Shown: positions 1-7,162 of the stretch, in pieces
Layout: every line of letters begins with the position of its first letter
Numbering within the stretch: the stretch's first letter is position 1
Assembly: GCA_937127205.1 (NCBI GenBank)
Contig: CAKZLS010000328.1
Coordinates: 1-19,021 of the forward strand
Source of the DNA: an uncultured Rhodospirillales bacterium
Lineage (GTDB): Bacteria; Pseudomonadota; Alphaproteobacteria; Rhodospirillales; Defluviicoccaceae
DNA: 19,021 bases
Direction: 5' to 3'
Notes under the pieces: generated by a model
The model's database searches: none
Told to the model about the DNA's origin: nothing
Seen by the model: the letters and a program-made list of their open reading frames with translations, nothing else
Program-made: the position numbers and the translations under genes

Positions 1-13
1 TTGAGCATCGTCA

Positions 14-715
14 ATGAGTCGGATTATCGCTGTGTCTCTGTGCGCTTTTGTCTTATCGGCTTGTTCGGTTTTCGGTGTGCGGTCGGGCACCGAGCAAGCG
101 CCGTATACCGTCATCGCCCAGTTGAGCGAGGATACCGAGGTGCGCCGGTATCCGCCGGTGCTTGCCGCCGAGGCGTCGGTGTCGGCGCGGAGCGAGGAAA
201 GGGGGCGGAACAGCGCATTCCGGCTGTTATTCGATTACATCTCCGGCGCCAACCGGACGCAGACCAAGGTGGCCATGACCACGCCGGTGGAGACCGCGGC
301 CAAATCACAGAAGATCGCCATGACCATACCGGTCGAGACCCCGGTCCGGACACCAGGCCAAAGCCGAGCCGCGGCTGGGGAGGAGAATGCCATGCGGTTC
401 TTCCTGCCCGCCAAGTACACCGTGGAGACAGCCCCGGAACCGACCAATCCGAAGGTTCGCTTGGTGGAGGTTCCCGAACGGACGGTTGCCGTCCGGCGGT
501 TCACCGGGTCAACGGGTGCCAAGGAGGCCGCGCGTCAGAGGAAGGAACTCGACTCAGAGCTGTCACGGTCCGACTGGAAAGCCAGCGGTGAGCCCTTCGC
601 CATGTACTACGACCCGCCGTGGACGCTTCCCTTCCTCCGCCGCAACGAGGTGGCCGTGCCGGTGATCAAGGCTGAAACGGCCTCCGATACACCTGCGGCG
701 ACTCCCGGAGGATAG
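14..715 (+). CDS. SOUL-family heme-binding-like lipoprotein
   Basis: This 233-residue protein begins with a short lipoprotein signal peptide: a hydrophobic stretch at residues 3-16 and lipobox LSAC with Cys17. It should therefore be lipid-anchored on the periplasmic side of a membrane. The body matches the SOUL/HBP fold family. It has the early 'APYTVIAQLSEDTEVRRYPP' stretch, the repeated 'KVAMTTPVE' and 'KIAMTIPVE' segments (about residues 81-105), 'MRFFLPAKYT' (about 125-134), and a late 'YDPPWTLPFLRRNEV' segment (about 197-211), all typical of bacterial SOUL proteins. Family members bind heme or tetrapyrroles in eukaryotes; the role in bacteria is poorly defined, so heme binding is inference. 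The start is fixed within the window because an in-frame TGA lies at 2-4, just upstream of ATG14. The tail after about residue 215 is Ala/Thr/Pro-rich and probably disordered. No functional link to the neighbouring lysS is evident. Confidence 0.9.
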   Translation: MSRIIAVSLCAFVLSACSVFGVRSGTEQAPYTVIAQLSEDTEVRRYPPVLAAEASVSARSEERGRNSAFRLLFDYISGANRTQTKVAMTTPVETAAKSQKIAMTIPVETPVRTPGQSRAAAGEENAMRFFLPAKYTVETAPEPTNPKVRLVEVPERTVAVRRFTGSTGAKEAARQRKELDSELSRSDWKASGEPFAMYYDPPWTLPFLRRNEVAVPVIKAETASDTPAATPGG

Positions 716-1029
716 GCGAAATCGGCTGCACCTAATCATCGCTGCAAGCAGTACCGCGACGCGGCCGTCCACAGAACTTATCGAGTTTTCGGGGGTATTG
801 AGAGCAAAAATCTACTGTGCATGGGGTTGATATCGACTTTTTGATGGGGCCCCCCCCCCGGTTGACAGACATGCCGGCGGGCCCGGTGGTACGGACCCGT
901 CAATCCGTCCGGACCCAGCGTGCTCTCACAGAAGCCCGCCCGGCCAGGGCTTGGAGTGGGGCGGGGAAGTGTGTATGAAAATGCTCCCGTATCCGTTCCA
1001 ATCAGAAGACCAAGGACTCGACCCCGATT
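716..1029. other. Spacer before lysS, no gene seen
   Basis: This 314-base stretch holds no convincing reading frame on either strand. The frames that cross it are shadows of lysS. It contains a GGGG-C10 tract (846-859) and a TTGACA hexamer at 862-867 with no good -10 box at 16-18 bases. It also has several short inverted elements around 891-912. It must hold the lysS promoter, but I cannot place it with confidence. Confidence 0.6.
846..859. repeat. Homopolymer tract G4-C10
   Basis: Four G (846-849) are followed directly by ten C (850-859). The tract lies about 170 bases upstream of the lysS start codon, in non-coding DNA. Homopolymers of this length are prone to slippage in the cell and to length errors in sequencing, so the exact count should not be trusted. 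Confidence 0.9.
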
Positions 1030-2538
1030 ATGGCCGACAAGAAGAGCAAAGCCCCGCCGTCTCAAGCCTCGCCCAAAGATGCGCGGGAGGCCAAGGCGCG
1101 CAATCTCGAGAGCCTCCGCGAGCGGGGCGTTCAGCCTTATCCGCACAGCTTCCAGCGCAGTCATGGCGCCGGGGAGCTGCAGGAGATCCATGCCGGGCTG
1201 GAGGCCGAGCAGCGCGCCGAGGGGAAAGTCCGGGTGGCCGGGCGGGTGATGGCGTACCGCAACAGCGGGATGTTCATGGATTTCCACGATCCGTCGGGCA
1301 AGATCCAGGTGTTCTCCCACAAGGACCATCTCGACGAACAGAACCTGGCGCTGCTCAAGCTCATCGACCTTGGGGACATTGTCGGCGTCGAGGGGACGGT
1401 CCGGCGCACCAAGCGGGGCGAGTTGACGGTGGATGCCCAGCGCCTGACCATGCTGACCAAGTCGCTGGAGCCGCTGCCGGAGAAGTACCATGGGCTGACC
1501 GACGTGGAGGCGCGCTACCGCCAGCGCCATGTGGACCTGACGGTCAACCGCGAGAGCCGCGACGCCTTCGTCAAGCGCTCGCGGATCGTGTCGGCGCTGC
1601 GCGGCACCTTTGCCGAGCGCGGGTTCCTGGAAGTGGAAACGCCCATGCTGCAAGCCATCGCCGGCGGGGCCACTGCCAAGCCGTTTGTCACCCATCACAA
1701 CGCGCTCGGGATCGACCTCTATTTGCGGATCGCGCCGGAGCTTTACTTGAAGCGGCTCATCTCCGGCGGGCTGGCGGACGGGGTGTTCGAGATCGGGCGG
1801 TGCTTCCGCAACGAGGGCATCTCGACCCGGCACAATCCGGAGTTCACCATGGCCGAGGCCTACATGGCCTACACCGACTACACGGACATGATGGCGCTTG
1901 TGGAGGCGCTGGTTGTGGCGGCGGCCAAGGCCAGCAACGACGGCGCGCTTGCGGTAACGTTCGGCGAGACCGAGATCGATCTCTCGCCGCCGTGGCCGCG
2001 CAAGTCCATGACCGATCTGGTTGCCGAGGCGACCGGTGTGGATTTCCTCGGTATCACCGATCCGGGCGCCGCGCGGGACGCCGCCAAGGGCATTGGCGTG
2101 GAGATCGATCCCAAGGCCAATTGGGGCCAGGTGGTGGAGACGGTGTTCGGCGAGCGGGTGGAGGAGGGGTTGATCCAGCCCATCCATGTGACCGACTTCC
2201 CGCTGGACATCTCGCCGCTGGCCAAGCGGCACCGCGATCATCCTTTGCTGGTGGAGCGGTTCGAGACCTATGTGAACGGCTGGGAGATCGCCAACGCCTT
2301 CACCGAGCTCAACGACGCCCAGGACCAGTTGGCGCGCTTTCAGGGTCAGGCCGAGGCGCGAGCCCAGGGCGACGAGGAGGCGCAGATGCTGGACGCCGAT
2401 TTCGTCCGGGTGCTCGAGTTCGGCATGCCGCCCACCGGCGGTATGGGCATCGGCATCGACCGGCTCGCCATGATCCTCACCGACTCGCCCAGCATCCGCG
2501 ACGTCATCGCCTTCCCGACGCTGCGTCCAAGAAGCTGA
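1030..2538 (+). CDS. lysS: Lysyl-tRNA synthetase, class II
   Basis: This 502-residue enzyme charges tRNA-Lys with lysine using ATP in the cytoplasm. An N-terminal OB-fold anticodon-binding domain is visible ('VRVAGRVMAYRNSGMFMDF', about residues 67-85). The three class II motifs follow: motif 1 around 'RGTFAERGFLEVETPML'; motif 2 'FEIGRCFRNEG' at 253-263 continuing into 'HNPEFTMAEAYMAY'; and motif 3 'GMGIGIDRLAMILTD' near residues 471-485. The length matches bacterial LysS (about 500), and the C-terminus (IAFPTLRPRS) is the expected family ending. The start was chosen because it gives the usual charged N-terminal helix; an AAGGA at 1012-1016 is a somewhat distant ribosome-binding site. The gene is convergent with the SRPBCC gene, 22 bases away. 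Many alphaproteobacteria carry the unrelated class I LysRS instead, so a class II enzyme beside an alphaproteobacterial marker such as gapR is slightly unusual. Confidence 0.97.
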   Translation: MADKKSKAPPSQASPKDAREAKARNLESLRERGVQPYPHSFQRSHGAGELQEIHAGLEAEQRAEGKVRVAGRVMAYRNSGMFMDFHDPSGKIQVFSHKDHLDEQNLALLKLIDLGDIVGVEGTVRRTKRGELTVDAQRLTMLTKSLEPLPEKYHGLTDVEARYRQRHVDLTVNRESRDAFVKRSRIVSALRGTFAERGFLEVETPMLQAIAGGATAKPFVTHHNALGIDLYLRIAPELYLKRLISGGLADGVFEIGRCFRNEGISTRHNPEFTMAEAYMAYTDYTDMMALVEALVVAAAKASNDGALAVTFGETEIDLSPPWPRKSMTDLVAEATGVDFLGITDPGAARDAAKGIGVEIDPKANWGQVVETVFGERVEEGLIQPIHVTDFPLDISPLAKRHRDHPLLVERFETYVNGWEIANAFTELNDAQDQLARFQGQAEARAQGDEEAQMLDADFVRVLEFGMPPTGGMGIGIDRLAMILTDSPSIRDVIAFPTLRPRS

Positions 2539-2560
2539 AGAATACAGAGATCCGCGACGC

Positions 2561-2986
2561 TTATTGCGCCGGCGGTACGCCGAGCAGCTTGCGGAGGTTA
2601 TCGAACCCGGTCTGGTAGATGCCCTCGATCACCTTGGACGCCTCCGTTTCGGTGGCGCCGTGGGGATCGAACAGGCTCGACCATTCCACCTTGCAACTGC
2701 CGTCGTCTTCGTCGGTGACCTTAATGGTGGCTTTGTAGTTGGCCACCGGCAGCGGGCTCTGGAGGATCGAATAGGTGTAGGTGCGTTCGGCGTTGTCGTG
2801 CTCTTCCAATCGCTCGGTAATGGCGCCGCCACCCGCAAGACTTAGGGTGCGGACTTCGCCGCCCTCGTCCAGCTCACTCTTTTCGATCGCCGGGTGCCAG
2901 TCCGCCAGCGCGTTCCATCCGCCGATCATCCGCCACACCGTGTCGGCGGGAACGCTGAGTTTGTTCAGCATGTAGACCTTGGTCAA
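2561..2986 (-). CDS. SRPBCC/START-fold (polyketide cyclase 2-like) protein
   Basis: This small soluble protein of about 141 residues has the SRPBCC pattern. It opens with 'LSVPADTVWRMIGGWNALAD' followed by WHPAI. A central run 'GAITERLEEHDNAERTYTYS' then 'PVANYKATIKV' follows, next a 'VEWSSLFDP' strand, and finally a long C-terminal helix (about residues 110-134) that closes the hydrophobic pocket. The family binds lipids or other hydrophobic ligands, and the ligand cannot be told here. I chose the TTG at 2986 because AGGGAG (2995-3000) sits eight bases before it. The alternatives are a TTG at 3004, giving 147 residues, and an ATG at 2971. It lies downstream of the glycosyltransferase on the same strand, with 103 bases between them and a possible promoter of its own. 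It ends 22 bases from the end of lysS. Confidence 0.85.
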   Translation of the reverse strand: MTKVYMLNKLSVPADTVWRMIGGWNALADWHPAIEKSELDEGGEVRTLSLAGGGAITERLEEHDNAERTYTYSILQSPLPVANYKATIKVTDEDDGSCKVEWSSLFDPHGATETEASKVIEGIYQTGFDNLRKLLGVPPAQ

Positions 2987-3044
2987 TGCATTTTCTCCCT
3001 GCAATTCGCGCCTTGCGCTTGGTGCGCGGCGACATATTACGGGA

Positions 3045-3050
3045 ATTATA
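3045..3050 (-). promoter_or_regulatory. Candidate -10 box of the SRPBCC gene
   Basis: Read on the minus strand this is a perfect TATAAT, about 58 bases before the TTG start at 2986. No recognisable -35 hexamer lies 16-18 bases further upstream; that region is C-rich. A separate promoter for the SRPBCC gene is plausible but rests on one hexamer. Confidence 0.35.
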
Positions 3051-3089
3051 GCGCTATCTCGTGGGGGGAGTAGGGTTAATTCAGGGGCG

Positions 3090-4088
3090 TCAGCAAAACA
3101 CGTCGAGGTTGCCGAGGAACTGCTCTGCGCTAGCCGTCCAGGAGAAGGTTTCGGCGTGGGCGCGGCAGGTGGCCGGGTCGATGGTGAGCGCGCTCCGGAC
3201 GGCTGAGGCCAGATCCTCGTCGAGGCAGCCGGCGCCGGATCGGTCGATCACGTCCAGCGGACCCGGAACCGGGTAGGCGGCCACCGGCACGCCCGCCGCC
3301 AGGGCCTCGATCAGCACCAGTCCGAAGGTGTCGGTGCGGCTCGGAAACACGAACACGTCGGCGGCGGCGTAGTGTTGCGCCAGCTCCTCGCCCACCTTGG
3401 CGCCGACGAAGTGCGCGTCCGGGTAATTGGCCTCCAGCTCGGTCCGCTGCGGACCCTCGCCGACAAGGACTTTGCTGCCGGGGAGGTCGAGCTTGAGGAA
3501 GTCCTCGACGCCCTTTTCCACCGCGAGGCGGCCCACGTACAGCATGATCGGGCGAGGTTGGGCGTAGAAGTTCTTCGGCCGCGGATGGAACAGCTCGGTG
3601 TCGACGCCGCGCGACCAGCGCCGGATGTTGTCGAAGCCGCGCTCCTTGAGATCATTCTCGATGGTCTGGGTCGCCACCATGATCGCCGACGCCGGATTGT
3701 GAAAGCGCCTGAGCGTGCCGTAGGACAGCGACACCGGCACCCGCCAGCGGGCATGGATGTACTCGGGAAACCGGGTGTGGAACGAGGTGGTGAACGGGGT
3801 TTCGGTCTTAAGGCAATGGCGGCGCGCCATCCAGCCGAGCGGACCCTCCGTGGCGATATGGATGGCGCACGGTTGACAGGCGTCGATCTGCTTGGCGATG
3901 GTGGACGGACGGCAGACCGACAGCCGGATCTCGGAATAAGACGGGCAGGGCACGGTGCGGAACTGATCGGGGGTAATCATCGAGACGTCATGCCCCGCGC
4001 CGGAAAGCGCCGATCTCAGGGCTTCAAGCGTACGAACGACGCCATTGATCTGAGGAAACCAGGCATCGGAGACAATGAGGATTCGCAT
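3090..4088 (-). CDS. Glycosyltransferase, GT4 family (GT-B fold)
   Basis: This is a 332-residue cytoplasmic or membrane-associated glycosyltransferase. The N-terminus 'MRILIVSDAWFPQINGVVRT' is the classic GT-B start, with the Gly-rich acceptor loop. The second domain shows 'MLYVGRLAVEKGVEDFLKL' and VLVGEGPQR. The nucleotide-sugar site reads 'FPSRTDTFGLVLIEALAAG' then VPVAAYPVPGP. Such proteins usually transfer glucose or mannose from a nucleotide sugar to a lipid; the closest family look is the SqdX / alpha-mannosyltransferase group. Donor and acceptor are not readable from sequence. ATG4088 is preceded by GAAGG. The longer frame running upstream to 4496 is the shadow of the phosphoesterase gene. 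The gene overlaps the end of the LpxH-like gene by 73 bases on the same strand, so the two are probably co-transcribed and translationally coupled. With the lipid kinase alongside, a glycolipid role is likely. Confidence 0.92.
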   Translation of the reverse strand: MRILIVSDAWFPQINGVVRTLEALRSALSGAGHDVSMITPDQFRTVPCPSYSEIRLSVCRPSTIAKQIDACQPCAIHIATEGPLGWMARRHCLKTETPFTTSFHTRFPEYIHARWRVPVSLSYGTLRRFHNPASAIMVATQTIENDLKERGFDNIRRWSRGVDTELFHPRPKNFYAQPRPIMLYVGRLAVEKGVEDFLKLDLPGSKVLVGEGPQRTELEANYPDAHFVGAKVGEELAQHYAAADVFVFPSRTDTFGLVLIEALAAGVPVAAYPVPGPLDVIDRSGAGCLDEDLASAVRSALTIDPATCRAHAETFSWTASAEQFLGNLDVFC

Positions 4089-4903
4089 TGGACCTTCTCG
4101 GTGGCGTATTTTTCGGTGACGGTCTTCGAGTACATCTGCTTGACCTCGTCCATTTCCGCCCATCGGAGGATCTCCATGGAACCGTCGTTGTGCTCGACAA
4201 GAGCGGTGCAGCTTTCCACCCAGTCGCCGTCGTTGCAGTAGAGGATCCCGTCGATCTCGCGCATCTCGGCGGTGTGAATGTGGCCGGCGATGACCCCGTC
4301 GGCGCCCTGGCGCCGAGCCTCGGCCACCACCGCTTCTTCGAAGCAACAAATGAACTGGACGGCGTTCTTGACCTTGTGCTTGAGAAAGGCGGAGAGCGAC
4401 CAGTAGGAGAACCCGAGCTTGCGGCGGGCGTAATTGAACCAGAGGTTCAGCGCGAGGGCGAAGTTGTAGGCGCTGTCGCCGACGATGGCCAACCACTTGG
4501 CGTGCTTTACCACACCGTCGAACTGATCGCCGTGAAGTACCAAGAACCGGCGGCCGTCGGCGGTGATGTGATGCGCTTCGCGAAGGATCGCCACCCGGCC
4601 GAAACGGCGCGGCGCGAAATCGCGGAAACTCTCGTCATGATTGCCGGGTACATAGATGACGCGGGTTCCCTTTCGGGCCTTGCGCATCACTTTCTGGATG
4701 ATGTCGTTGTGAGTCTGGTGCCAGTACCAGTTTTTGCGCATGCGCCAGATATCGACGATATCGCCGACCAGATAGAGGTAGTCCGACTCGGTGCGGCGCA
4801 GGAAATCCATAAGGATATCCGCGTTGCAGCCCCGGGTGCCGAGGTGAATGTCGGAAATCCAGATGGCCCGGTAGTGAAATGTCGGTGTTGCAATCATATT
4901 CAT
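4016..4903 (-). CDS. LpxH-like metallophosphoesterase (UDP-2,3-diacylglucosamine diphosphatase family)
   Basis: This 295-residue protein carries all the calcineurin-type metal-binding motifs in order: D18-x-H20 (WISDIHLG), G47-D48-x-x-D51, G87-N88-H89-D90/E91, H124-G125-D126, and G207-H208-I209-H210. LpxH-type enzymes cleave UDP-2,3-diacylglucosamine to lipid X in lipid A synthesis. This one is longer than classical LpxH (about 240) and belongs to the broad group annotated as UDP-2,3-diacylglucosamine diphosphatase in alphaproteobacteria. Its true substrate could be another lipid or nucleotide pyrophosphate. The start has no good ribosome-binding site (ATG at 4903 or 4897). The last 24 codons overlap the start of the glycosyltransferase. 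The gene is transcribed divergently from the lipid kinase across a 156-base AT-rich spacer. Confidence 0.88.
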   Translation of the reverse strand: MNMIATPTFHYRAIWISDIHLGTRGCNADILMDFLRRTESDYLYLVGDIVDIWRMRKNWYWHQTHNDIIQKVMRKARKGTRVIYVPGNHDESFRDFAPRRFGRVAILREAHHITADGRRFLVLHGDQFDGVVKHAKWLAIVGDSAYNFALALNLWFNYARRKLGFSYWSLSAFLKHKVKNAVQFICCFEEAVVAEARRQGADGVIAGHIHTAEMREIDGILYCNDGDWVESCTALVEHNDGSMEILRWAEMDEVKQMYSKTVTEKYATEKVQCESSLSPMPGFLRSMASFVRLKP

Positions 4904-5059
4904 GTGAAAATAATTAAATCCATGAACAAAGCAGATATGCCAATGTCATGAATCGCCTGATACAATATAAATCGCTAACAAGACATGCTAGAAATGCAGT
5001 TTCATCAAAAGTTAAAAATTCTGTCTTTCTCTTTTCATAAATAATAGTGCAAATGAGGA
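4904..5059. promoter_or_regulatory. AT-rich divergent promoter region
   Basis: These 156 bases separate the divergent LpxH-like and lipid-kinase genes and are clearly richer in A+T than the flanking genes. They should contain promoters for both directions. On the plus strand TACAAT at 4961-4966, with ATGCCA 18 bases before it, is the best pair I see, but it is weak. No clear operator-like palindrome is visible. Confidence 0.45.
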
Positions 5060-6007
5060 ATGAAATCGCTTCCGCTCAAGAATTTGAATAAGGCTTCACG
5101 CCGGAAAATACCCAGTACCGAAGGTTCGCTTTTTCGCCGCCGCGCTCTGATCATCTACAATCCTGTCGCCGGATACTCGCCCGGCCGGCGGCTGAGCCGC
5201 GTATGCCAATCACTGTCGTGGCTTGGGGTGGAGCAAACCGTCCGTGAGACGGCCTATCGCGGCGACGCCGAAGCCTTCGCGGCCACCGCGTCTTCCAGGG
5301 ATTTCGATGTGGTGGCGGCGGCCGGCGGCGACGGAACCATCAACGAAGTGGTCAACGGTTTGGCCGGCAGTCCGTTGCCGTTGTCGATCATTCCGCTAGG
5401 GACCGCGAATGTCCTCGCGGCCGAGATAGAGTTGCCGCGGAATGTTTCGGCCATCGCGCGAACCATTGCGGCCGGCGAGACCCGGCGGGTTCATTTAGGC
5501 GTCGCCAACGGCCGGCGTTTCTTGATGATGGCCGGACTGGGATTCGACGCGCATGTGGTATCGCACGTCAATCGAAACATCAAACAGGCTGTCGGTAAGC
5601 TCGCGTATGTCCTGCAAACCGGCGTCAGCGCCTTTACATTTCCGTCCCCGGCGTATCGCGTGGTCATCGACGGTGTCGGTCATGAGGCGGCTTCGGTGGT
5701 CATCGCCAATGGCCGCCGCTACGGCGGTCCCTATAGCTGCGCGCCCGATGCACGGATCGAGGCGCCGGAATTCCATGTCTGCTTGTTCAAATCGTCCGGT
5801 CCGTTAAGCATCGCCCGCTACAGCACCGCACTGATGATGAGCAGACTTCATCAACTTTCGGACATTGAGATTGTGCGCGGTGGTCATGTCGTGGTCGAAG
5901 GCCCCGAAGGCGAACCGGTTCAGTGCGATGGCGACATCGCCACCACACTTCCCCTGACGGCGTCCATTGGCGCCGATACGCTCAATTTGGTCGTGCCGGT
6001 CACCTGA
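5060..6007 (+). CDS. Diacylglycerol kinase-family lipid kinase (YegS/BmrU type)
   Basis: This 315-residue protein has the DAGK catalytic fold. It shows an IIYNPVAG strand-loop (31-38), the nucleotide-binding 'GGDGTINEVVNGL' (89-101) and PLGTANVLA (112-120). The later 'VIANGRRYGGPYSCAPDA' region is typical of YegS-like kinases. The family phosphorylates diacylglycerol or related lipids at the inner membrane. About 25 basic residues precede the domain and may bind membrane. The ATG at 5060 is the first start after an in-frame stop at 5054-5056. Its AGGA lies directly against the ATG, which is too close for an ordinary ribosome-binding site, so initiation may be weak or use a later codon. Divergent placement from the phosphoesterase and glycosyltransferase suggests shared work on membrane lipids. 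Confidence 0.93.
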   Translation: MKSLPLKNLNKASRRKIPSTEGSLFRRRALIIYNPVAGYSPGRRLSRVCQSLSWLGVEQTVRETAYRGDAEAFAATASSRDFDVVAAAGGDGTINEVVNGLAGSPLPLSIIPLGTANVLAAEIELPRNVSAIARTIAAGETRRVHLGVANGRRFLMMAGLGFDAHVVSHVNRNIKQAVGKLAYVLQTGVSAFTFPSPAYRVVIDGVGHEAASVVIANGRRYGGPYSCAPDARIEAPEFHVCLFKSSGPLSIARYSTALMMSRLHQLSDIEIVRGGHVVVEGPEGEPVQCDGDIATTLPLTASIGADTLNLVVPVT

Positions 6008-6199
6008 TCCCCTACTGGTTGCACGAATAGGTTGCGCGAACGGCCGTGCCACGTTCCGTTGCGAAGGCACTTCTCTCGCTTGCTGCGGAGATCGACCGCA
6101 ATCCATGCCATTGCCAGTTTTCTTAATAATTTCAGTATGTTAATAAAATTTTTTCATCTTTAGAAATACAACCTAAACCAATACAAATATTATTATTAG

Positions 6200-6229
6200 C
6201 CCATTAGAGGTGATTGCCACCTATTTGGG
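6200..6229 (+). other. Interrupted hairpin in AT-rich leader
   Basis: AGGTG (6208-6212) pairs with CACCT (6218-6222) around a five-base loop. Outside it CCCA (6200-6203) pairs with TGGG (6226-6229). No T-run follows, so it is not an ordinary terminator. It could be an operator or a leader-RNA structure, about 130 bases before the start codon. Confidence 0.4.
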
Positions 6230-6344
6230 TAAATACTTACATCTCTTAACGCAATTATTTAAAAAAACCGGGCATTTTCTGCTTTTTTTGGTGAAAATTC
6301 GGACAATCGTATGTATTGTGCATATCAACGGGATTGCTACCTAT
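6212..6344 (+). repeat. Imperfect direct repeat GATTGCYACCTAT (two copies)
   Basis: Copy 1 lies at 6212-6224 and copy 2 at 6332-6344, 120 bases apart, with 12 of 13 bases identical. The similarity continues loosely downstream (…GGGTAAATACTTA against …GGGAGTATTTAG). Copy 2 directly abuts the ribosome-binding site of the PEP-CTERM gene; copy 1 forms part of the hairpin at 6200-6229. Confidence 0.6.
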
Positions 6345-6358
6345 GGGAGTATTTAGTT

Positions 6359-7123
6359 GTGAAGCTTAGAAAATTTTTGTTTGGTATGGCGGCCGGGTTG
6401 CCCTTCCTCGTTCATGGGGCGGTACCAGCTGGGGCCGCGACTTTCGGGGACGGAGGCGCGTCGCTTCAAGGCGTGTTGGACGGGATTACCGTTGGCTCGC
6501 CAAGCAGCGTTGACGTGATAACCGATCAGGTTAGTGACGTTGATGACTCGACTTGGTCGGTTACTGCCTCAGGCGGAGCGGTTAGCACGCTGATCGTCGA
6601 AATGGCCGGTTTGGCGACCACGAACGTATTCGGGGTCTATGACGCGGCAGATCCGACGAAGCAGGTTATGGTCTTCGATGGAGCCGCGGCGGCAGGCGCT
6701 CAAGGCGTTTTGTCGATCCAGACAGACGGCTCGGTTTTCGTTAACTCCGTGGACACGGGTGTGGACTTTGCCGCCAACTTGTTTGGCTTTTTCCTCGATT
6801 CAAGACCCAGCCGCGAAGCCAACACTGGGATCTGGTTCAGCGATACCAGCCTCAATTCGGACGGGTTCGATCATATGGCGGCCTATCAGGGCACCGGTGA
6901 CTTGGTCGATCTGCCACTGGTGGCGGCCGGTGTGTGGACGCCATCTGAGTACATTCTGGCGTGGGAAGATTTGAGCGCCAACATTAATGACGGGGACTTC
7001 GAAGACTTCGTCGTTATGGTCGAATCGGTTCAGCCGGTACCGCTTCCCGGCGCCGTGTGGCTGTTCGGTTCCGCACTTGTGGCCATCGTGGGCTTCGCTC
7101 GGCGGAGACGCCAGGTCGCCTAA
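6359..7123 (+). CDS. Secreted DUF4114 protein with VPLPG-type PEP-CTERM sorting signal
   Basis: This 254-residue exported protein starts with a signal peptide: basic 'VKLRKFLFG', a hydrophobic core, and probable cleavage near AGA-A at about residue 28. The middle is a Gly/Ala/Asp-rich beta-type domain. It ends in 'YILAWEDL' and 'DGDFEDFVVMVE' (about 198-221), the acidic signature of DUF4114. The last 28 residues are a tripartite sorting signal: VPLPG, a hydrophobic helix 'AVWLFGSALVAIVGF', and the basic tail ARRRRQ. Known PEP-CTERM proteins are processed by an exosortase and displayed at the surface or in the matrix; no exosortase lies in this window. I chose GTG6359 because GGGAG (6345-6349) is nine bases upstream; the ATG at 6311 lacks a site and adds a non-signal-like N-terminus. 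It stands alone, between an AT-rich promoter region and a strong terminator. Confidence 0.88.
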   Translation: MKLRKFLFGMAAGLPFLVHGAVPAGAATFGDGGASLQGVLDGITVGSPSSVDVITDQVSDVDDSTWSVTASGGAVSTLIVEMAGLATTNVFGVYDAADPTKQVMVFDGAAAAGAQGVLSIQTDGSVFVNSVDTGVDFAANLFGFFLDSRPSREANTGIWFSDTSLNSDGFDHMAAYQGTGDLVDLPLVAAGVWTPSEYILAWEDLSANINDGDFEDFVVMVESVQPVPLPGAVWLFGSALVAIVGFARRRRQVA

Positions 7124-7162
7124 AGCTACGGCTGACTATTGTCTCCCAGCTTGGCCCCGCTT

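Larger units (their letters stand above)
6008..6358. promoter_or_regulatory. Long AT-rich spacer before the PEP-CTERM gene
   Basis: This 351-base stretch has no supportable gene. The first 110 bases are of normal GC content and include a small inverted repeat (TGCGG at 6084-6088, CCGCA at 6096-6100). From about 6115 to 6330 the DNA is strongly AT-rich, with poly-T and poly-A runs. This part holds a two-part hairpin (6200-6229), half of a direct repeat, and an ACAAT-N7-ATTGT inverted repeat (6303-6319) that could be an operator. A short upstream extension of the next frame to ATG6311 is possible but has no ribosome-binding site. I infer a regulated promoter for the surface protein gene. Confidence 0.55.

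Noticed and set aside
862..890. TTGACA as the lysS promoter -35 box
   Set aside because: No acceptable -10 hexamer occurs 16-18 bases downstream in this GC-rich stretch.
778..2241. Long minus-strand open frame (487 codons) opposite lysS
   Set aside because: It is antisense to a clear class II LysRS; its His/Arg/Leu-rich translation matches no family and reflects the GC-rich codon pattern.
6268..6285. Possible sigma-54 promoter (GGGC…TGC) before the PEP-CTERM gene
   Set aside because: The GG and GC elements are spaced by 8-9 bases rather than the required 10, and the -24 element does not match TGGCAC.
6311..6358. Upstream ATG start of the PEP-CTERM gene
   Set aside because: No ribosome-binding site, and it would put a non-signal sequence before the signal peptide; GTG6359 has GGGAG at good spacing.
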